Below are positions 53,321-61,892 of a stretch of DNA of 64,000 nucleotides, piece by piece. Position 1 is the stretch's first letter, and each line of letters starts with the position of its first letter. Origin of the DNA: Paenibacillus prosopidis. Its GTDB lineage: Bacteria; Bacillota; Bacilli; Paenibacillales; Paenibacillaceae. A program made the translations under genes and the position numbers. Below the pieces are notes generated by a model. The model saw only the letters and a program-made list of their open reading frames with translations, was not told the DNA's origin and ran no database searches. The DNA lies in the NCBI RefSeq assembly GCF_003337375.1, contig NZ_QPJD01000006.1:326036-390035 (forward strand), in the 5' to 3' direction.

Positions 53321-53397
53321 AATCATATTGATAAGCGTTTAGTATAAGAAAAGAAGAGTTGTAAGAAAGTTACTGTTCCTCTTGCAGAAGTGAGCAG

Positions 53398-54068
53398 GTG
53401 AAGAGAGTTAAAAGGAGGGTTCGCGTGAAGCTCAAGACAAAAGCTATCGCGGTCATCAGTATTACAGCCATAATCGTAGGAGCTGCAATCACATTCAATG
53501 AAGCATCGAGGCTGGGGTTCACACAGATCGCTACGCCTTCATCCAATGACGGGCCGAAAAAGCCAGAGGCAGCCATGGAGACGCCAATTCCGGTACCGGA
53601 CGAAACACTCTTACGAGAGATTAATGAAGTCGTCGGTGTACGGGATCTTCTTACAGAAGAGCGCAAGGGAGCCGCGGTCAAGGAATGGCTTGCCGGTGAG
53701 GATGATCTCTCCGACCTCGACGACAACCCGCCTCAAACTACCGGAAATCCTCATCCAAGTAGAAAAAATGTATCAGGGCGAAACGAAAGACCTGTCCGCG
53801 CTCGATAGCGACCCTCAAAGAGTTCCCGTTCCCGCTTGATCTTAAAGGTCAATCGACGGCTGAGGTCATTACAGGCTGGCGAAAATACATGAAGCGAGCT
53901 GGCGGTTCAACTGGCATTCAGAAAGCCGCCGAACTCATCTCTCAAGCGAGCCAGAGAAAGGACATCGTAACCGTACTCGGTGAGATTCCTATAGCAAGCC
54001 AACTGAGATCCCTTAAAGGCCTCGGCCCTATCTATACAATGAAAATAATGTCCATAATAAGCATATGA
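53398..54068 (+). pseudogene. Decayed gene for a membrane-anchored protein of unknown function
   Basis: The start encodes a basic N terminus and a membrane helix (AIAVISITAIIVGAAITF), then an acidic region to DDLSDLDD. The protein continues in another frame with PEILIQVEKMYQGETKDLSA, and in the third with FPFPLDLKGQSTAEVITGW through to TGA at 54068. At least two frameshifts (near 53725-53740 and 53810) are therefore needed to join one chain of about 220 residues. The family was not recognised. The first part alone could still make a 136-residue product. Confidence 0.6.
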
Positions 54069-54190
54069 GTAAGCAACAGTCGGTGTTTAAACTGCTTGGA
54101 AAACTGGCGCGAATCCTAGTTGGTATGGCTCGTCACGGTGAGTCGTTCACTCCGGAAAAAACATTCCAAACTTACACTCAAGCTGCATAA
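54035..54190 (+). pseudogene. C-terminal remnant of an IS110-like transposase
   Basis: A frame ending TAA at 54190 reads KLLGKLARILVGMARHGESF then TPEKTFQTYTQ. The KLARIL..MA..GE pattern resembles the conserved end of IS110/IS1111 transposases (compare KLARI-type helices before a GEAF/GEAY tail). Nothing upstream continues it, so only the tail survives, joined to the preceding decayed gene. Confidence 0.4.
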
Positions 54191-54590
54191 GACTCATTAA
54201 ACGTAAATTGACTCATTCGTAGGATTTCAAACAAAGAAAGCACGGAGGACCGAGTTCGTATCCGATAAGGGCACAGACCCATCAGCTAAACGCTATCGGT
54301 CTCCACACCTTGGATAAGTGTAACGAAGGAATGTAAGGGATAGACCCGTCGAGTCGTGGGATGGTAAACTTCCAGGGATCAAGTGGAGCATGCGTGCAGT
54401 AGAAAGTAAATTGGAGAAATGTTCCAAAGTGTTCGTTTCTTTTATTTGCGCATGCCCAAAACAGGGACCTCACGGGTGTTATAGCTTATTTCCTACCGAC
54501 CATTGCATTCCAAAGTGATGAAATCCTGCGAATGACTGAGTTTACGTGAGATAAACCCTTAAAACTGAGGGACGGATACGATTGTCCATC
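54191..54590. other. Structured noncoding stretch after the transposase remnant
   Basis: About 340 bases without a usable frame. It has blocks such as TAACGAAGGAATGTAAGGGA, ACCCGTCGAGTCGTGGGATGG and GGAGCATGCGTGC, and resembles the noncoding end of IS110-group elements, which in some members encodes the bridge RNA. This reading is tentative. Confidence 0.35.
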
Positions 54591-54666
54591 AATATAAGAA
54601 AGCAGCCAGCTAATCCAGGAACGGTTGCTTTCTCATATTAACAGCCAAAGACGTTAGCTGAAACCA
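54591..54666. repeat. Box-hairpin repeat copy
   Basis: Hairpin AGAAAGCAGCC/GGTTGCTTTCT is followed by ATTAACAGCC and GACGTTAGCTGAA, the same hairpin-then-box order with a diverged box. Confidence 0.6.
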
Positions 54667-54693
54667 TTGCAATATAGGAAGAAGTGAAAAAAG

Positions 54694-55244
54694 ATGAAAA
54701 CTTTTATTTACTTTGTCAGACATGCCGAATCACCATATATTGAAGGTATGGAGAGGACAAGAGGACTGTCGGACAAAGATAAATTAGATACACTTAAAAT
54801 TAATGAAATTTTGAAAGATGAAGAAATTGATCTTTTTATATAAAGTCCGTATGAAAGAGCGATACAAACTATTAAAGGCGCAGCCGGAACTAACGAAATT
54901 ATATTATTCGAAGAGCTCAGAGAAAGTGATATTGGTCAGATTAAGGATATGAATTTTATGGAAGCCAAGCTGAAAGTGTATAAAGATATTAATTTTTCAT
55001 TTTCTAATGGTGAATCAACCATTTATGCTCAAAGAAGAGCAGTAAAGGTAATCGAAAACATATTGAATGAAAATATGGGAAAGAAAATTGTAATGGAACG
55101 CATGGTGATATTATGACTTTAATAATGAATTACTTTGATAACCGATATGATTTTGAATTCTGGGAATCAACCTCTATGCCGGACATATATAAATTAGAAT
55201 TTGAAGAACAGAAATTAATAGAAGTAGTGAGACTATGGAGATGA
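54694..55244 (+). pseudogene. Histidine phosphatase family gene with stop and frameshift
   Basis: The start IYFVRHAESPY is the phosphoglycerate-mutase-like RHG-type catalytic motif (here RHA). Codon 50 is TAA (54841-54843) exactly where homologues have serine in SSPYERAIQTI, so TCA became TAA. A second lesion is a one-base loss near 55100: KKIVM must shift frame to reach GTHGDIMTLIMNYF, the second catalytic histidine. The chain would end LIEVVRLWR at 55244, about 183 residues. Both lesions together make the gene non-functional. Confidence 0.82.
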
Positions 55245-55254
55245 TTTTTTGAGT

Positions 55255-55437
55255 AACTCGGCGAAGGCAAGGGAATCAGTTATCATCAAGTTTCCTTTGC
55301 TCAGTCACTGGGGATCTCTCAAGGAACTTTAAATGAATTGAAAAAAACAAGTTTAATCCTTCTGTTGAAACTATCTTCAACTAAATAAAAAATTCTATGT
55401 GGACATAAATTGGCTTCTCTTGGGAGGGAAGAGATAA
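55255..55437 (+). pseudogene. Remnant of an XRE/CI-type repressor gene
   Basis: Pieces of a lambda-repressor-like HTH are spread over frames: SYHQVSFAQSLGISQGTLNEL, then FNPSVETIFN, then FYVDINWLLLGRE. Intact relatives read as one chain through these blocks. No start codon with ribosome site is left. It suggests a former phage or mobile-element regulator. Confidence 0.55.
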
Positions 55438-55724
55438 ATGACGGAGTAGAACGAAACGCAAAAATTTCTAGGATGATGCCTTGCTCCTAACCTAATTATA
55501 AATGTTCTGACTAGGTCATCCCCATTTATTCACCTGTCGGTCAGCATATCTGATCTATACCTCATGGATAGGTTAAATGAAGGAATGTGGAGGACAATCA
55601 TTGTATAAAATCGATTCAAGTTCATGGAGATCAGGACCAATTACCTATAGAATTCCAATTTTAGACAAGTTACAGTATTTACTGTACATATCGACAAAAT
55701 CCTCAATAATCGAATAGCTCGTAC
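55438..55724. other. Gene-free stretch before the riboswitch
   Basis: No open frame with a start signal and no strong hairpin. It should hold the promoter for the riboswitch transcript; no clear -35/-10 pair stands out. Confidence 0.5.
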
Positions 55725-55815
55725 GACAATAGCAAACCCACTGAAAAGTGGCGACGCAATGCTACAGGGGCTAATGCGGATCTACCAATACCGCGATGCC
55801 AGCCAGCTACCGAAT
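55725..55815 (+). promoter_or_regulatory. Class I cyclic-di-GMP riboswitch (GEMM-I)
   Basis: All consensus parts are present in order: AGCAAACC, a stem CCACT-GAAA-AGTGG (55738-55751) with the GNRA tetraloop, GCGACGCAATGCTACAGGGG, the tetraloop receptor strands CTAATG and CGATG around a GCGG/CCGC arm, then GCCAGCCAGCTACCG (55797 onward). The order and spacing fit the class I aptamer rather than class II. It is followed at once by an intrinsic terminator and then the SLH-protein gene, so it should set that gene's expression by c-di-GMP level. Confidence 0.9.
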
Positions 55816-55825
55816 ACGACGGAAA

Positions 55826-55868
55826 CCTCCGTCTACTTTGATTCTTCATGTGGACGGAGTTTTTTTTG
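55826..55868 (+). terminator. Expression-platform terminator of the c-di-GMP riboswitch
   Basis: CTCCGTC and GGACGGAG pair (stem about 55827-55859) and are followed by nine Ts. It starts ten bases after the aptamer, so ligand binding probably changes its formation. ON or OFF logic cannot be settled by eye. Confidence 0.85.
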
Positions 55869-56113
55869 CATTCTGATATTGAAGTTTTTGTAAGATACAT
55901 GTTGAATGGAATGCTTTTTATTTTTACCGGATGTCGAATGAACAAGGATTTAATCTAGATGTGGGGGGCGAGGAGATTCCCTAAGGGACAGGAGTGGGAC
56001 GAGTACAAGAGAAGATTAAAATAAGAAAAATCCTTTTAGCGATGCAAGTACTAGTACAAAGCCGACGTAAAGGCAAAATAACCCAAACTTTCTTCAGGAG
56101 GAATGAACAAAAG

Positions 56114-59100
56114 ATGAAATTAAAAAATCGAAGAATCTTATCTGTTCTAATGGCAATCGTTATGGTATTGACGATGATGCCTTTTCATCCGTTAAAAGCA
56201 AGTGCAGCGGATACACTTAATCTAGGTACTCCTGTTCGATTATCCGGAACAACCTATCAGCTATCAAATGCTGCATTTGGAAGCATTGGTGTCGTTAATG
56301 CAGGGGGCGGATACTTTACCGTTGCTGTAAATAATGGCTCAATTGCTGTTGGGACTCTTCCAAGCGGTATTACCGAGTTGACTAATGGCATAACCATTAG
56401 TGGTCGTATTACTGACCAATCTACACCTACAAATAGAGTGTTCAATTTTTCAAGTGGTAATACTTATGAAGAAATTCAGGCTGTTATTGGAAATATGACA
56501 TTTACACAACCTGCAGGGCAAACCCAAAGTATCACAGTAAATGTAACGCCAGGGGCACCATTGACCAATGGGAAAACATCTATACGTACCTACAATGGAC
56601 GCTATTTTGTTTATGTGGAAAGACCGAGTACTACCATGGATTATAACGATGCTGTGACTACAGCAACGAACAATAACGGACATCTTGTAGAGCCACCAGC
56701 AACTATTGCTGGAGCTGTAGAAATGTTTGCTATTGCCAATATGTTTGCAGAATTTAAGACTGCATTTACAGGAAACTGGAACTTTATAAGCTTTATAGGC
56801 GCTACTAAAGCAACAGCACCTAATTGGGATTCTGCTGTTAATCCCGAGACAAGGTATGTATCAAACAATACTGCAACAGGTCTTGAGTCAACGAGTAATT
56901 TTGTGGCTAATGGAGGCTATGTCCATCTTACACTTCTGCTAGACACCACTAATAATAAAGTAGGTTACTTAGCCGTAGACAATACACACGGTGGTAGTAG
57001 CATATTTAAGGATCCAGGAGTTATTATTGAGTATAATTCCGGTGCCATTAGTAACATCATCACGGCAACAGAGGATGTTACGCTTCCGGCTATGGGAGGC
57101 AGTGTAGCAATCAGCGGTGCAGCCAAGTTTGGCGAAACGTTGACAGCGGACTTATCGGGGGTCACGTATACGCCTAGCACGCCAGACAACGTGCCGACTT
57201 ACCAGTGGTACCGAGACGGAGTCGCCATCACGAATGCGACGGGTTCAAGCTACACGTTAACCGCAGATGACATGGGCGCGGCTATCACCGTGACGGTCAC
57301 CTCCGACGGTACGCATGCGACAGGCAGCGTAACGAGCGCGGCGACGGGTACGGTAGCGGCAGCGGACGGAGCGGCGGCTCCGGCAGCGCCTGTAGAAACA
57401 AGTAAAACAACAACGAGCATTACGCTGCAGACAGTTACCGGTCAGGAATACAGCAACGATGGCGGCGTAACCTGGCAGGATAGCCCGACGTTCAACGGAT
57501 TGACACCGGAGACAGACTATACGTTTGTGACCCGAGTAAAAGCGACAACGACGAATAACGCGTCTGCAACCAGTGCGGGAATAACAGTTCGTACATCGTC
57601 TAGCAACGCGGACTTAAGCGGTTTGACGTTATCGAGCGGCAATTTAAGCCCGGTGTTTGCGGCAAACACAACAGACGGTTACACGTCGAGTGTGGCGAAC
57701 AGCGTTAGCAGCACAACAGTGACGGCAACGGTATATGATTCAGCACATGCGACAGTGACGGCGAGCGTGTACAACAGCGAAGGGTTAGTGACAGGTCCGA
57801 CTACGTTGACGAGCGGCACAGCTTCCGATTCGCTGCCGCTGAGCGTAGGCATCAACACGATCAAGGTAGTTGTGAAGGCGCAGGACGGCACGATACAAAC
57901 GTACACCGTAACGGTGACGCGTGCACCTTCATCTTGGACGGGCGGCTCCGGCAGTACGGATACCGGCACTAGTACGTCCGACAACTCGATGGCATTCCGT
58001 GTCATCGTGAACGGCAAAGAGTATGATCAAATCGCCACAGGTACGACAACCCAAGAGAACGGGGAAACCGTCCTGACGGCGACAGTGGATTCAGTCAAAC
58101 TGGAAGCGCAGCTTGCGAAAGAAGGAGACAAGCCGACTATAATTGTGCCCGTTGCGGCGGTGAGCGCGGATAAAGTAACGGTGGTATTGACCGGCGATAT
58201 AGTGAAAGCGATGGAGAACAAGCAGGCGATATTGGAAGTACAGACGGCTAACGGAAGTTACAAGCTGCCTGCGGCGCAAATCGCGATCGATCACTTGGAG
58301 TCGCAGCTTGGCGGGCAACTGAAATTGTCGGATATCGTCATCCATGTAGACATCGCGAAGAGCGATGCGGCGAAGGTTCAACTCGCAGCAAGCATGGGGG
58401 AAAAAGGAAAGTTCAGCGTCGTCGTGCCACCTGTCGATTTCACGGTGACCGCCTCCTACAACGGCAAAACGGTGGACGTAGATAAGTTCAATGTGTACGT
58501 TCAGCGGGAAATTCCGCTGCCAGACGGCATTGACCTAAGTAAGATCACCACCGCAACCGTGCTTATGGCGGACGGAACGGTTTATCACGTGCCGACCTAC
58601 ATCACCGTTCGCGACGGAAAATATTATGCGGTCGTAAGCAGTTTAACGAACAGCACGTATACATTGATTTGGCACCCGATGACGTTCGCGGACGTAGCAA
58701 ACCATTGGTCTAAAGACGCAGTTAACGATATGGCGTCCCGACTGATCGTGAACGGATTCAACGCGGCGCATTACAACCCGAACGCGGCGATCACGCGCGC
58801 AGAGTTTGCGGCAATTATCGTGCGGGCGCTTGGTCTCCCCGAAAACGGGAAAACTGTGCCTTATGGTGATGTGAAGTCCAGCGACTGGTTCGTCGGCGCT
58901 GTGGCGAAAGCACAGGAATACGGTATTATCAAAGGATACGAGGATGGCACGTTCCGTCCAAGCAAAACGATTACCCGCGTAGAAGCGATGGCGATGATCG
59001 CACGGGCGATGAAGCTAACGGGACTCGATACGAACGTCAGCGGCGTTGATGCTGTATCCGTACTTTCCTCGTTCGTGGACGGCGCGGCAGTAGATGCCTG

Positions 59101-59260
59101 GGCGAAGCAAGCGGTCGCGGCTGCAGTGAAGAACGGGCTGGTCAAAGGCTCCGAAGCGGGACTGCTGCCCAAGCGCAACATCACACGTGCAGAGACGGCG
59201 GTCATCGTTCAGCGGATGCTGATCAAGTCCAATCTGATTGATAACAAAAATTCCAAGTAG
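56114..59260 (+). CDS. S-layer-homology-anchored multidomain surface protein (adhesin-like)
   Basis: 1048 residues. A signal peptide ends near ASA (about 34). Residues 156-309 resemble a divergent C-type-lectin fold (DYNDAVTTATNNNGHLVEPP, ISFIGATK). Then come an Ig-like domain (about 336-416, PTYQWYRDGVAITNATG), an FN3-like domain (420-496), a cadherin-like beta-sandwich (499-604, ADLSGLTLSSGNLSP) and an uncharacterised beta-rich region (623-853). Three SLH domains (857-913, 915-970, 983-1036; each with ITRAE or ITRVE) anchor it to pyruvylated wall polymer. AGGAGG at 56096 selects ATG 56114; an upstream in-frame stretch lacks a site. Regulated by the c-di-GMP switch. The first 1 kb is clearly more AT-rich than the rest. 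Confidence 0.9.
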   Translation: MKLKNRRILSVLMAIVMVLTMMPFHPLKASAADTLNLGTPVRLSGTTYQLSNAAFGSIGVVNAGGGYFTVAVNNGSIAVGTLPSGITELTNGITISGRITDQSTPTNRVFNFSSGNTYEEIQAVIGNMTFTQPAGQTQSITVNVTPGAPLTNGKTSIRTYNGRYFVYVERPSTTMDYNDAVTTATNNNGHLVEPPATIAGAVEMFAIANMFAEFKTAFTGNWNFISFIGATKATAPNWDSAVNPETRYVSNNTATGLESTSNFVANGGYVHLTLLLDTTNNKVGYLAVDNTHGGSSIFKDPGVIIEYNSGAISNIITATEDVTLPAMGGSVAISGAAKFGETLTADLSGVTYTPSTPDNVPTYQWYRDGVAITNATGSSYTLTADDMGAAITVTVTSDGTHATGSVTSAATGTVAAADGAAAPAAPVETSKTTTSITLQTVTGQEYSNDGGVTWQDSPTFNGLTPETDYTFVTRVKATTTNNASATSAGITVRTSSSNADLSGLTLSSGNLSPVFAANTTDGYTSSVANSVSSTTVTATVYDSAHATVTASVYNSEGLVTGPTTLTSGTASDSLPLSVGINTIKVVVKAQDGTIQTYTVTVTRAPSSWTGGSGSTDTGTSTSDNSMAFRVIVNGKEYDQIATGTTTQENGETVLTATVDSVKLEAQLAKEGDKPTIIVPVAAVSADKVTVVLTGDIVKAMENKQAILEVQTANGSYKLPAAQIAIDHLESQLGGQLKLSDIVIHVDIAKSDAAKVQLAASMGEKGKFSVVVPPVDFTVTASYNGKTVDVDKFNVYVQREIPLPDGIDLSKITTATVLMADGTVYHVPTYITVRDGKYYAVVSSLTNSTYTLIWHPMTFADVANHWSKDAVNDMASRLIVNGFNAAHYNPNAAITRAEFAAIIVRALGLPENGKTVPYGDVKSSDWFVGAVAKAQEYGIIKGYEDGTFRPSKTITRVEAMAMIARAMKLTGLDTNVSGVDAVSVLSSFVDGAAVDAWAKQAVAAAVKNGLVKGSEAGLLPKRNITRAETAVIVQRMLIKSNLIDNKNSK

Positions 59261-59276
59261 ACACCAAAGTGGTTTA

Positions 59277-59325
59277 AAGAGGGGCTATCCTGAGGCGAAT
59301 ACAAAGCTGAAGGACGGCCCTTCTT
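59277..59325 (+). terminator. Terminator after the SLH-protein gene
   Basis: AAGAGGGGC..TCCT pairs with AGGA.GGCCCTTCTT, followed by a T-rich stretch; imperfect stem. Confidence 0.6.
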
Positions 59326-59425
59326 GCTTATTCATTCTTACGCTGAAGAATAAAATTCGCAGAGAGTGGTTTAAGGTCTGTAATTGAAGTGAGTTGAAAA
59401 TTTGTTCAGAAGTATTGTCATATAT

Positions 59426-59515
59426 TGACGGGGAACGTTAGCTCAAAAAAACAGCGGACGTTAGTTGAACTATCAGGGAGCAGATTGATGCTGCTCCTTT
59501 ATTGAGCTTCGTCAA
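59426..59515. repeat. Box-hairpin repeat copy
   Basis: TTGACGGGGAACGTTAGCTCAA, then GGACGTTAGTTGAAC, then hairpin GGAGCAG/CTGCTCC (59477-59497) and ATTGAGC. The rest of 59261-59638 shows only the start region of the next gene. Confidence 0.65.
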
Positions 59516-59638
59516 GTTAAAGAGACGCCAGATGATTTTTTTTAAAAAGTTTTTATGATTTGTCGATTTTGTTGAATGCCGTTCGTCGACTTAATAGAGG
59601 CAAGAATGACATCAGTCTAATGAAAAGGAGAATGTAAA

Positions 59639-60019
59639 ATGAAATACTTGTGTTTGGGATACCTCGAACCAGAGAAAATGAATGCCCGCCCAAAGGCAGA
59701 GATCGATGCTGTTATGAGCGAATGTCAGCCCCACCTTGAGGAGCTCTACAAGAGCGGCCAATTGATCATCGATGCTGGCCTCTCTTTCGAGACCAAAAGC
59801 TTGCGGTGGCTGAACGGGAAGGTAACGGTAATCGACGGTCCTTTTATCGAAACCAAGGAGATGCTGGGCAGTGCGTTCCTTATAGAAGCACGTGACATGG
59901 AGGAAGCAATCCGGGTGGCTTCCCTACATCCGACTACGCAAGTGGGTGCGGGCGAACAGTTTGGCTGGAGGATCGAGATCCGCCCGTTCCACTACTTCAA
60001 GGAAGGTCAAGTTTCTTAG
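59639..60019 (+). CDS. YciI-family (DGPF-domain) protein
   Basis: 126 residues of the YCII superfamily, ferredoxin-like fold. The diagnostic VIDGPFIETKEMLGSAFLIE is at about 63-82 and includes the DGPF motif; the C terminus has PTTQVGAGEQFGWRIEIRP. AAAAGGAG precedes ATG 59639. In some bacteria these genes pair with ECF sigma factors; none is present here. Function unknown. Confidence 0.87.
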   Translation: MKYLCLGYLEPEKMNARPKAEIDAVMSECQPHLEELYKSGQLIIDAGLSFETKSLRWLNGKVTVIDGPFIETKEMLGSAFLIEARDMEEAIRVASLHPTTQVGAGEQFGWRIEIRPFHYFKEGQVS

Positions 60020-60074
60020 TTCCAAAGCAAGAACTAAATCCTTTAGAAAAAAAAGCTGTATGAAAGCTATTGCG

Positions 60075-60118
60075 AAAAGTGGAATCCAGCTAAATCTCAG
60101 TTGGATTTCACTTTTTTT
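60075..60118 (+). terminator. Terminator after the YciI-like gene
   Basis: AAAAGTGGAATCCAGC (60075-60090) pairs with GTTGGATTTCACTTTT (60100-60115) with two G-U pairs, then Ts. A box copy, CTAACGGGTACTCGATAG, follows at 60127-60144. Confidence 0.8.
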
Positions 60119-60219
60119 GCGTTGAACTAACGGGTACTCGATAGCACCATTACAACAGGCAGCTTTCGTTCAACAAATTTTCCATTTGGAACATGTTAAA
60201 ATAGTAAATAAAACAGTAG

Positions 60220-60723
60220 GTGAGTAACATTCAAAAGCATTTTAGTGTAGGGCTTCTCCCTTCGGATGGTTTGCGATACAGCGTCAATTATGAATCAGAG
60301 CAACACCTAAACGCTCATGAAAATGTGATAAGACCTCTTGTTGAGAATGCAAAAGAGATCTTTGTTTATGGTCTTAAGGAAGGATCGACTCTCTTGAAAA
60401 GGCACAAAGGAATACTAACGAAACACCAAGGTAAATACTCATTAACCTTAAATCAAGAAGTTTCGTCCGATAGTCAATCTGCCGTTAAATATTGTAAAGA
60501 ACAATCAAAGAAGGGACTGTTTTCAGTTTTGTTTCCAGCCTCAAATGGTATTGATTGGATGACGATTTTTGGACCTGAGGACGTGTTAAGTACTCTTTAT
60601 GAAAATGCGATTCAAAAGTGTAATGAACTCGATTTTTGGGCTAAACAGGCGGGATGCTTTCAAAATGGAAATCAGACGGTGGATTTAGCTAATGGGCACG
60701 ATAGTTCACGGATTGGGGGTTAA
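60220..60723 (+). CDS. Hypothetical protein whose 3' end runs into a repeat
   Basis: 167 residues of mixed alpha/beta character, no signal peptide or membrane segment, family not recognised. The GTG at 60220 abuts an AGTAGGTGAG ribosome-like site; an ATT codon nine bases later would be better spaced, so the start is uncertain. The last fifteen codons (DLANGHDSS) are encoded by a copy of the box repeat (GCTAATGGGCACGATAGTTCA, 60689 onward), so the original C terminus may have been replaced. Confidence 0.5.
   Translation: MSNIQKHFSVGLLPSDGLRYSVNYESEQHLNAHENVIRPLVENAKEIFVYGLKEGSTLLKRHKGILTKHQGKYSLTLNQEVSSDSQSAVKYCKEQSKKGLFSVLFPASNGIDWMTIFGPEDVLSTLYENAIQKCNELDFWAKQAGCFQNGNQTVDLANGHDSSRIGG
60689..60711. 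repeat. Box repeat inside a coding end
   Basis: GCTAATGGGCACGATAGTTCA matches the box consensus at most positions and lies within the last codons of the preceding gene and just before the next ribosome site. Confidence 0.6.
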
Positions 60724-60724
60724 T

Positions 60725-61048
60725 ATGAAACGCTTCATGAAGGCATCACTAATAATACTGGGAATCGTACTCATTTTGCTGGTTTTTACATGTCCAAACG
60801 ACAATGACTATAAATTATGGCTTGCAAAGAAGTACGGCATTTCGTGTGAGGTAGGCGGACCAGAACAAATTATTTTATGTAAGCGAGGTCAAAATCCTAT
60901 AGAGTGGGAAGGCAAGCATGTTCAAAGTCTCCCATTCTTCATGAAAGTGGAGGATAGGTACACTGAAGCTAACAAAGAGTATACCATTCGAGCAATCGGA
61001 ATTCTGAATTTCTTCTTTGATTACTCTATAATCAGTGTTTACGACTAA
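60725..61048 (+). CDS. Small exported or membrane-anchored protein, unknown
   Basis: 107 residues. An N-terminal hydrophobic helix (ASLIILGIVLILLVF) is followed by CPNDNDYKLWLAKKYG and two more cysteines (ISCEV, LCKRG), then an aromatic-rich end. Layout is reminiscent of short DUF4359-like proteins with NPSKEDY after the helix, but the match is not firm. TGGGGGTT precedes ATG 60725; an upstream ATG is less likely. Confidence 0.6.
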   Translation: MKRFMKASLIILGIVLILLVFTCPNDNDYKLWLAKKYGISCEVGGPEQIILCKRGQNPIEWEGKHVQSLPFFMKVEDRYTEANKEYTIRAIGILNFFFDYSIISVYD

Positions 61049-61097
61049 ATCTCATGTTGTCAATTCAATCCTTATTTTGCTCAAACGAACCCGCTCA

Positions 61098-61205
61098 TTA
61101 AAGTAACGGGAGACGATAGTGAAAAGGGTATCGCCGGCTGCGCGCAGTTTAGTCGATCCCTTTTTCTTTACTGAAGTAACGGGCAGATTACGATAATGAT
61201 AAGTG
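61098..61205. repeat. Box-hairpin-box repeat copy
   Basis: AAGTAACGGGAGACGATAGTGAA, hairpin AAAAGGG..ATCG/CGATCCCTTTT (61122-61164), then GAAGTAACGGGCAGATTACGATAATG. Confidence 0.75.
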
Positions 61206-61247
61206 TTTTAATTTGAAATAAGAACCGAAAAATGGGGTGTTACATGA

Positions 61248-61562
61248 ATGCAATATCAATGCTACTGTGGCACAAGGTTGTCAAACGTTTTAGTACCAAA
61301 CGATATACAATTAAGAGTGTATACTGACTTTGAATGGGAAGAGGTTTTAAACAATGACTTGGTAGAAGATATTCCTCTTCCAAAATACGATGTTTGGTGT
61401 TGCACTAATTGTAAAAGAATTATTTTCTTCGATGGACTTAAGGTAGAAATGGTGTATAAGCTCGAATATGATGAGTGCACAGAAATCATCAGACGAGTAG
61501 AGTTAACGGACTTCTATAGTTCAATTACAGTTAAATCAGATGCCATAGTTATGGCACTTTGA
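61248..61562 (+). CDS. Zinc-ribbon-like small protein A
   Basis: 104 residues. It starts YQCYCGTRLSN with a CxC pair and has WCCTNCKRIIFF about 40 residues on, giving a plausible four-cysteine zinc ribbon. The region between is acidic (VLPNDIQLRVY, VEDIPLP). It is homologous to the next gene over the first 70 residues. No known family was recognised. TGGGGTGT lies upstream of ATG 61248. Confidence 0.6.
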   Translation: MQYQCYCGTRLSNVLVPNDIQLRVYTDFEWEEVLNNDLVEDIPLPKYDVWCCTNCKRIIFFDGLKVEMVYKLEYDECTEIIRRVELTDFYSSITVKSDAIVMAL

Positions 61563-61574
61563 TGGAGGGTTGTA

Positions 61575-61808
61575 ATGGCTAGGTACCAATGTGTTTGTGG
61601 TACAATTCTATCCAATGGAGTTTTTCCGAACGACATTGAATTGTATTTGCTTACAGATCGCCAAGTCGATGAAATAGATGAAGTAAGCGAGATATACGAC
61701 GTATCACAAAGTATTTGGCAATGCCCAGACTGTAAGCGGCTCACTTTCTTTAACAAAGAAGGTACAGTGTCTAGGGTATATAAGTTGGAAAGTGAAAGGA
61801 TTGAATAA
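61575..61808 (+). CDS. Zinc-ribbon-like small protein B
   Basis: 77 residues, paralogue of the gene 13 bases upstream. It shares YQCVCGTILSN, PNDIELYLLTD, IWQCPDCKRLTFF and RVYKLE in the same order, but lacks the extra C-terminal 25 residues. GGAGGG precedes ATG 61575, so the two form one operon. Role unknown. Confidence 0.65.
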   Translation: MARYQCVCGTILSNGVFPNDIELYLLTDRQVDEIDEVSEIYDVSQSIWQCPDCKRLTFFNKEGTVSRVYKLESERIE

Positions 61809-61892
61809 TTTCAAAACGGGAATGACCATTCGCAGTGGCTGCTTTTCATTGAACTAACTGGCACGATTGAATAGATAAAGGGCAGTTTGCTG

